A stretch of DNA of 64,000 nucleotides from Ancylobacter novellus DSM 506. GTDB taxonomy: Bacteria > Pseudomonadota > Alphaproteobacteria > Rhizobiales > Xanthobacteraceae. Location of the stretch: contig NC_014217.1 in NCBI RefSeq assembly GCF_000092925.1, positions 1 to 64,000 of the forward strand, given 5' to 3'. The translations under genes were made by a program, and so were the position numbers. The stretch's first letter is position 1, and every line of letters starts with the position of its first letter. Shown here in pieces: positions 58,810 to 64,000 of this stretch. The notes beneath the pieces are model-generated. The model made no database searches, was not told the origin of the DNA, and saw only the letters and a list, made by a program, of their open reading frames with translations.

Positions 58810-61347
58810 GTGCCGATGGATGCCGCCCGCGACGACCACCTCCCCGAGCCGTTCCGAAGCTGGTTCGCCGGCCGCGGCTGGGCGCCGCGCGCGCATCAGC
58901 TCGAACTGCTGGCCAAGGCGCGGGAGGGGCGCTCCACCCTGCTGATCGCCCCGACCGGCGCCGGCAAGACGCTGGCCGGCTTCCTGCCGAGCCTCGTCGA
59001 ACTTTCCGAGCGGCCGCGTGCCCGCAACAGCGTGCGCCCGCCGGGCATCCACACGCTCTACATCTCGCCGCTCAAGGCGCTGGCGGTCGACGTCGCCCGC
59101 AATCTGGAGCGACCGGCCGACGAGATGGCGCTGCCGATCCGCATCGAGACCCGCACCGGCGACACGCCGGCCTCGCGCCGCCAGCGCCAGCGCCGCGACC
59201 CGCCGGACATCCTGCTGACAACGCCCGAGCAGATCGCCCTGCTGCTGGCCTCCGCCGATGCCGAGCATTTGTTCGGCGATCTCCGCCGCATCGTGCTGGA
59301 CGAATTGCACGCGCTCGCCGGCTCCAAGCGCGGCGACCTGCTCTCGCTCGGCCTCGCGCGGCTGAGGTGCCTCGCCCCGCAGGCGCAGACGGTGGGGCTC
59401 TCCGCCACCGTTGCCGATCCGGAAACGCTGCGCCGCTGGCTGGTGCCGCAGGCGGGGGACGGCGCGATGGGCGATGTCGTCATCGCCGAGGCCGGCGCGG
59501 CGCCGGATCTCTCCATGCTGGACAGTGTCGCCCAGGTGCCTTGGGCCGGCCACACCGCGCGGCATTCGCTGAAGGAGATCTACGCCCTCATCGAGGCCAA
59601 CACGACGACGCTGGTCTTCGTGAACACCCGCATGCAGGCCGAGTTGCTGTTCCAGGAGCTGTGGCGCATCAACGACGCCAACCTGCCGATCGCCCTGCAT
59701 CACGGCTCGCTCGACGTGTCGCAGCGCCGCCGCGTCGAGGCGGCGATGGGCGAAGGCCGGCTGAAGGCGGTGGTCTGCACCTCCTCGCTCGATCTCGGCA
59801 TCGACTGGGGCGCGGTCGACCTCGTGATCAATGTCGGCGCGCCAAAAGGCTCCTCGCGGCTGATGCAGCGCATCGGCCGCGCCAATCACCGGCTCGACGA
59901 GCCGAGCCGCGCCGTACTCGTCCCCGCCAACCGCTTCGAGGTGCTGGAATGCCGGGCCGCGCTGGAGGCGGTACGGGCAGGGGCGCAGGACAGCGCGGTG
60001 GAGCGTTCCGGCGCGCTCGACGTGCTCGCCCAGCATGTGCTCGGCATGGCCTGCGCCGGCCCCTTCGCCTCGGACGAGCTCTACGCAGAGGTGACATCCG
60101 CCGAGCCCTATGCGGGACTTTTGCGCACCGATTTCGACGATGTTGTCGCGTTTGTTGCCACTGGTGGCTATGCGCTGCGCGCCTATGAGCGCTTCGCCCG
60201 CATCAGGAAGATGAAGGACGGCCGCTGGCGCGTGACTAACCCTATGGTGGCGCAGCAATATCGGCTGAACGTCGGCACCATCGTCGAGGCGACGATGCTG
60301 AAAGTGCGCCTCGCCAGCGCGAAATCCCGCTATGGCGGGCGGGTGCTGGGCGAAGTGGAGGAATATTTCGCCGAGCAGCTAAGTCCCGGCGACACCTTCG
60401 TTTTCGCCGGCGAGGTGCTGGAGTTCCTCTCCATCGTCGAGGACGAGGTCCGCGCGACCCGTACCAGCGCGAGCGAGCCCAAGGTGCCGTCCTATGAAGG
60501 CGGCAAGTTCCCGCTTTCCACCTTCCTCGCCTCGCGGGTGCGGGCGCTGCTGGCCGAGCCGGACCGCTGGTCGAGCCTGCCGGGGCAAGTGCATGAATGG
60601 CTCGACCTGCAGAAGCTGCGCTCGCGCCTGCCGGGGCGGGCGGACTTGCTGGTCGAGACCTTTCCGCGCGGGGGGCGGCACTATCTCGTCGCCTATCCCT
60701 TCGAGGGCCGGCTCGCCCACCAGACGCTCGGCATGCTGCTGACGCGTCGGCTCGACCGCGCGAGACTGCGCCCGCTCGGCTTCATGGCCAACGACTATGC
60801 GCTTGCCATCTACGGCATCTCCGACATGTCGCGGGCCATTCAGCAGGGCCGGCTCGATCTCGACGAATTGTTCGATGCCGACATGCTCGGCGACGACCTC
60901 GAGGACTGGCTGGCGGAATCGTCGCTGATGAAGCGCACTTTCCGCAAATGCGCGGTGATCGCCGGGCTGATCGAGCGGCGCTTTCCCGGCAAGGAAAAGA
61001 ACTCGCGGCAGGTGACGATGTCCACCGACCTCGTCTATGACGTGCTGCGCCGGCACGAGCCTGGCCATGTTCTCCTGCGCGCCGCGCGGCAGGACGCGGC
61101 CACCGGGCTGTTGGACATTCGCCGCCTCTCCGACATGCTCACGCGCATAAGGGGGCGAATCGACCATGTCGCCCTGCCGCGCGTCTCTCCGCTCGCCGTG
61201 CCGGTGATGCTGGAGATCGGGCGGGAGATGGTGGCTGGCGAGGCGCATGAGGCGCTGCTCGCCGAGGCCGAGGACGAACTGGTCAGGGAGGCGATGGACG
61301 GTGCCGATGTCAGTTGGGACGGCGCTGGAGGAGATCGGCGTGGCTGA
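58810..61347 (+). CDS. Ligase-associated DEXH-box helicase (Lhr-core type)
   Basis: 845 residues. Superfamily 2 motifs: APTGAGKT (47-54), SPLKALAVDVARNLE, LLTTPEQIALLLAS, DELH (164-167), GLSATVADPE, and in the second RecA domain CTSSLDLGIDWGAVDLVIN and QRIGRANHRLDEPSRA; Lhr winged-helix and core domains follow. It moves 3' to 5' on DNA and acts in repair with the ligase, exonuclease and PdeM. The start is GTG 58810 or ATG 58816; the difference is two residues. Confidence 0.95.
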   Translation: MPMDAARDDHLPEPFRSWFAGRGWAPRAHQLELLAKAREGRSTLLIAPTGAGKTLAGFLPSLVELSERPRARNSVRPPGIHTLYISPLKALAVDVARNLERPADEMALPIRIETRTGDTPASRRQRQRRDPPDILLTTPEQIALLLASADAEHLFGDLRRIVLDELHALAGSKRGDLLSLGLARLRCLAPQAQTVGLSATVADPETLRRWLVPQAGDGAMGDVVIAEAGAAPDLSMLDSVAQVPWAGHTARHSLKEIYALIEANTTTLVFVNTRMQAELLFQELWRINDANLPIALHHGSLDVSQRRRVEAAMGEGRLKAVVCTSSLDLGIDWGAVDLVINVGAPKGSSRLMQRIGRANHRLDEPSRAVLVPANRFEVLECRAALEAVRAGAQDSAVERSGALDVLAQHVLGMACAGPFASDELYAEVTSAEPYAGLLRTDFDDVVAFVATGGYALRAYERFARIRKMKDGRWRVTNPMVAQQYRLNVGTIVEATMLKVRLASAKSRYGGRVLGEVEEYFAEQLSPGDTFVFAGEVLEFLSIVEDEVRATRTSASEPKVPSYEGGKFPLSTFLASRVRALLAEPDRWSSLPGQVHEWLDLQKLRSRLPGRADLLVETFPRGGRHYLVAYPFEGRLAHQTLGMLLTRRLDRARLRPLGFMANDYALAIYGISDMSRAIQQGRLDLDELFDADMLGDDLEDWLAESSLMKRTFRKCAVIAGLIERRFPGKEKNSRQVTMSTDLVYDVLRRHEPGHVLLRAARQDAATGLLDIRRLSDMLTRIRGRIDHVALPRVSPLAVPVMLEIGREMVAGEAHEALLAEAEDELVREAMDGADVSWDGAGGDRRG

Positions 61348-62026
61348 GGACGGCCTCGTCATCGCCGGCGCGCGCCTCGTGCTCGATCCCGCCGGCGCCC
61401 TCTGGTGGCCGGCCGAGCGCATGCTCATCGTCGCCGATTTGCATCTGGAGAAGGGCTCCTCCTTCGCCGCCCGCGGCGTGCCGCTGCCGCCCTACGACAC
61501 GCGCGCGACGCTGGCCCTGCTCACGCAGATCGTCGCGCGGCGCAATGCCCGCACCATCGTCGCGCTGGGCGACAGCTTCCACGACCGCCGCGGTGCCGAC
61601 CGCCTCGGCGAGGAGGAGCGGGCCAGCATCGCCGCGCTGATGCGCGGGCGGGAGATGATCTGGGTCGCCGGCAACCACGATCCCAACCCGATGCCGGGCC
61701 TCGGCGGCGTCCATGTCGACGAATTGCGCGCCGGTCCACTCACCCTGCGCCACGAGCCTTCGGGCGATGGCGCGGGCGAGATCGCCGGGCATTTCCACCC
61801 CGTGGCGCGTCTCGTGGTGCGCGGGCGGGGGCTGCGCCGCCGCTGCTTCGCCACCGATGGCGCCCGCCTCGTCATGCCGGCGCTCGGCGCCTATGCCGGT
61901 GGGCTGAACATCCGCGACGCTGCGCTGGCGCGCCTGTTCCCCGGCGCCTATGCGGCGCATCTGGTCGGCGGCGCCCGCATCTACCGCATCGCCCACCACG
62001 CCTGCCTGCCGGATCGCGCGGGCTGA
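61340..62026 (+). CDS. pdeM: Ligase-associated DNA-repair phosphoesterase PdeM
   Basis: 228 residues from the GTG at 61340, which has GGAGGAG six bases upstream; an ATG at 61307 is the alternative. Metallophosphoesterase motifs: IVADLHLEKG, GDSFHDRRGA, GNHDPNP and GHFHP. Manganese-dependent nuclease of the ligase-associated repair cluster. It overlaps the helicase gene by 8 bases, so the two are translated together. Confidence 0.92.
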   Translation: MAEDGLVIAGARLVLDPAGALWWPAERMLIVADLHLEKGSSFAARGVPLPPYDTRATLALLTQIVARRNARTIVALGDSFHDRRGADRLGEEERASIAALMRGREMIWVAGNHDPNPMPGLGGVHVDELRAGPLTLRHEPSGDGAGEIAGHFHPVARLVVRGRGLRRRCFATDGARLVMPALGAYAGGLNIRDAALARLFPGAYAAHLVGGARIYRIAHHACLPDRAG

Positions 62027-62048
62027 AAAGGCGTCTTCCCGGAACGGT

Positions 62049-62131
62049 CGTCAGGCCGTATCCGGGATCGTCATCTGCTCTTGCATTGGAATGCGATCCC
62101 GGCTCTCGCTTCGCTCGGCCGGGATGACGGG
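62049..62131. repeat. REP-like palindrome (family B)
   Basis: TCAGGCCGTATCCGGGATCG on the left and GCGATCCCGGCTCTCG...GGCCGGGATGACGG on the right. Same family as 44720-44822; it lies between pdeM and the convergent Sel1 gene. Confidence 0.68.
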
Positions 62132-62136
62132 ATTTC

Positions 62137-64000
62137 TCAGCGCGACGCCGTCTTGCGCGGGACCTCGTCCCAGCTCACCGACGGCATGTCGTTGGCCTTT
62201 GCGTCGACCATCAGCGGCGCCCAGCTGTCCACCGTGCTGCGCAGCGTCGCCAGCGTCTTGGCGTCGACCTTGACGGCCATCTCGTCGCGCTTCAGCGCCG
62301 CCTCGCCGTCGCCGCGGGCGGCGGCCAGCGCAAACCAGCGCCACGCCTCGGCCGGGTTCGCCGTGACGCCGAAGCCGCGGGCATAGAGCACGGCGAGGTT
62401 ATACTGGCTGTCGCGCACGCCGCGCTCGGCGGCGAGGGTGAACCAGGTCACTGCGGTCCGGTAGTCGGGCTGGCCGATGGCGCCGGAGGCGAGCATCACG
62501 CCGAGATTGTGCATGGCCGCGACATTGCCGGCATTGGCCGCCTGCTCATAGAGCTGGCGCGCCTTGGCGGGGTCGCGCGGCACGCCGTCCATGCCCTTCT
62601 CGTAGATGGTGCCGAGGCGGTAGGTCGCCGGCATGGAGCCGTTCTTGGCCGCATAGGCGAGCCATTCGGCGGCGCGCGCCGGGCTCGCCGGCACGCCCTC
62701 GCCGTCGGTGTAGCGGCGGGCAATTTCGAAGGCGGCGGCGGGATCGCCGGCGAGCGCCGCGGCGCGCAGGGTCTGGCTGGCGATGCCGCCCGGCAGTTCG
62801 GTCGGCAGCGACATGCTGGACGGGCCGATCGGCGCCGGGGCGGGCGGCATGGCGTCGGGAGTCGCCTCGGGAGCGGCGGCGGGCGCCGGCGGCTGCGGGC
62901 GTGGCGCGCTCTTGCCGACCGAGCCGGTGATGTCCTCGGGCGCCGGCAGGCTGCCGGGTGGCGTGGGCTTGGCGGCTGGGGGCAGCTTGGCGGTGTTGGA
63001 CACGGCCGGCGCGGCGGCGCGCAACTGCTGCTCGCGCATTTGCGCCAGGAAATGCCAGGAGCCATAGGCCAGCGCCGAGCCGCACAGGCCGATCAGCAGC
63101 ATGGCGCGAATGCGCGCCAGCCAGCGGGTCGGCGGACGGCGGTTGCGCTCGGTGATGTGGCTGCGCAGTTCCGGCGTGCCGGCGCCGGCCGGCAGGGTGG
63201 CGCGGCGTGCCTGGGCGATGAAGGCGGCGCGGTTGGGCGCGCCCGGCGCCGCGGCCGGAGCGGCCGGATGCACCACGTTCGGCACCGTCGGGGCATTGCC
63301 GCGCGCGGCGGCATTGGCCGCGGCCTGCGCGTCGAGGTCGACGGGCCGGAAGTCGAATTCGTCGTCGATGGGGGTGGTTGCCACCTGTTCGGGCGCAGCC
63401 GCGGCCTCGGGAGCCGGCGCGGTTTCCCCGCGCAGGGCCGCAACATCGGCGGAACGGCTCAGCTCCTCCAGCGCGGCGCGCATGAGCTGCGGCTCGAAGG
63501 GCTTGGGGATCGAGGCCGGCGGCGGCGAGAACACGGCCTCCGGCACGGCTGGGGCGGCCGCCTCGACCGGCGCCATGATGGCCGTAGCCACGGGGGCTGC
63601 GGGAGGCGCTTCGCGCTCGGCTTCCAGCGCCGCGATCTCGCGCTTGATCCGCGTCGCGCCGCCATTCGGGTTTCCGCCCGCGGGGGGGCGGGGGCGCGAG
63701 CCGGTGGCGAGGAAGGTGGCGCGGGTCTCCTCCATCTGGATGAACAGGTCGTTGACCACGCGCTCGATGCTGGCGAGCTGGCCGGCGATCTCCGCTCCCG
63801 CCACCGCCTTCTCGATCTTCTGTGTCAGCTCGGAGATTTGCCGGCCCAGCACGTCGAGGCGCAGATTCTCCTCCGGCCGCTCGATCCGCTCCATGCGATC
63901 GGCGAGGCCGCGAAGCATCGCCTCCAGCCCCGGCGGCATCTCGTGCCGGGCGCTGGCGAGGCTCGACTGGATGGAATCGAGCCGGCCAATCAGGTCGTTC
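62137..64000 (-). CDS. Sel1-repeat membrane protein (PodJ-like), 5' end outside window
   Basis: At least 620 residues; the frame is open to the window edge and the upstream codons still look like coiled coil (GRLDSIQSSLASARHEMPPG), so the true start lies beyond. From the N-terminal side: coiled coil; Pro/Ala-rich linker; membrane helix IRAMLLIGLCGSALAYGSWH; Pro-rich periplasmic linker; then at least four Sel1 repeats (AAFEIARRYTDGEGVPASPA, ATYRLGTIYEKGMDGVPRDP, AAMHNLGVMLASGAIGQPDY, SQYNLAVLYARGFGVTANPA). This plan matches polar localisation factors of the PodJ type, which organise cell poles in this order. Role inferred from architecture. Confidence 0.85.
   Translation of the reverse strand, partial: NDLIGRLDSIQSSLASARHEMPPGLEAMLRGLADRMERIERPEENLRLDVLGRQISELTQKIEKAVAGAEIAGQLASIERVVNDLFIQMEETRATFLATGSRPRPPAGGNPNGGATRIKREIAALEAEREAPPAAPVATAIMAPVEAAAPAVPEAVFSPPPASIPKPFEPQLMRAALEELSRSADVAALRGETAPAPEAAAAPEQVATTPIDDEFDFRPVDLDAQAAANAAARGNAPTVPNVVHPAAPAAAPGAPNRAAFIAQARRATLPAGAGTPELRSHITERNRRPPTRWLARIRAMLLIGLCGSALAYGSWHFLAQMREQQLRAAAPAVSNTAKLPPAAKPTPPGSLPAPEDITGSVGKSAPRPQPPAPAAAPEATPDAMPPAPAPIGPSSMSLPTELPGGIASQTLRAAALAGDPAAAFEIARRYTDGEGVPASPARAAEWLAYAAKNGSMPATYRLGTIYEKGMDGVPRDPAKARQLYEQAANAGNVAAMHNLGVMLASGAIGQPDYRTAVTWFTLAAERGVRDSQYNLAVLYARGFGVTANPAEAWRWFALAAARGDGEAALKRDEMAVKVDAKTLATLRSTVDSWAPLMVDAKANDMPSVSWDEVPRKTASR

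Noticed and set aside
1..64000. CRISPR array, rRNA or tRNA genes
   Set aside because: No regularly spaced repeat array and no rRNA or tRNA-like sequence was seen; a covariance-model scan would settle small RNAs.

Overview
The window is GC-rich DNA from an alphaproteobacterium, most likely a Hyphomicrobiales (Rhizobiales) species related to Ancylobacter, Starkeya or Xanthobacter. The evidence is a NepR-PhyR-EcfG general stress locus with an HWE kinase, DUF982, DUF1328 and DUF6460 proteins, a Sel1-repeat PodJ-like protein, Gram-negative spanins, LexA boxes of the direct-repeat type GTTC-N7-GTTC, and intergenic palindromes typical of this order. No rRNA, tRNA or CRISPR array was seen.

Positions 1 to about 34.9 kb are most of a prophage of a long-tailed, non-contractile (siphovirus) type, entered from its left side. 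No integrase lies in the window, so the left end is outside it. Layout: early and replication genes (partial HTH protein, DnaA-like initiator, HNH nuclease, DNA methylase, stand-alone TSCPD-domain protein, cytosine-methylase-like protein, HTH replication protein with a repeat cluster that looks like an internal origin) at 0-6.9 kb; packaging (HNH, candidate cos, TerS, TerL) at 7-9.7 kb; HK97-type head (portal, ClpP-like protease, capsid, connectors) at 9.7-15.3 kb; a GTA-like tail with DUF2163 and DUF6950 hub proteins, tail tip, fibre and an SGNH esterase-like protein at 15.4-26.7 kb; lysis (holin-like protein, SAR endolysin, overlapping Rz/Rz1) at 27.0-28.4 kb; then AT-richer cargo (membrane glycosyltransferase and methyltransferase) at 29.2-32.5 kb. 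The right end carries a compact convergent cassette with a LexA box at each outer edge, one of which drives an SRAP (HMCES/YedK) gene.

From 35.2 kb the DNA is host chromosome. Between 35.6 and 49.0 kb there are six exact GGAAC-N16-CGTT promoters and one near match. They precede small envelope or exported genes and the regulators themselves (phyR, nepR-ecfG), so this is a physically clustered EcfG stress regulon around its own control genes, with glnD in the middle. Next come a LysR regulator, rmuC, def-fmt-GNAT, a 1-Cys peroxiredoxin, an S24 repressor, a PLP decarboxylase, DUF952, pyrD and a MATE exporter.

From 54.7 to 62.0 kb is the ligase-associated DNA repair cluster: ATP-dependent DNA ligase and metallo-beta-lactamase exonuclease on the minus strand, and the Lhr-type helicase and PdeM phosphoesterase on the plus strand, with a TPR-methyltransferase between the two halves. 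The window ends inside a Sel1-repeat membrane protein. Intergenic REP-like palindromes of at least two families punctuate the host part but were not seen inside the prophage.
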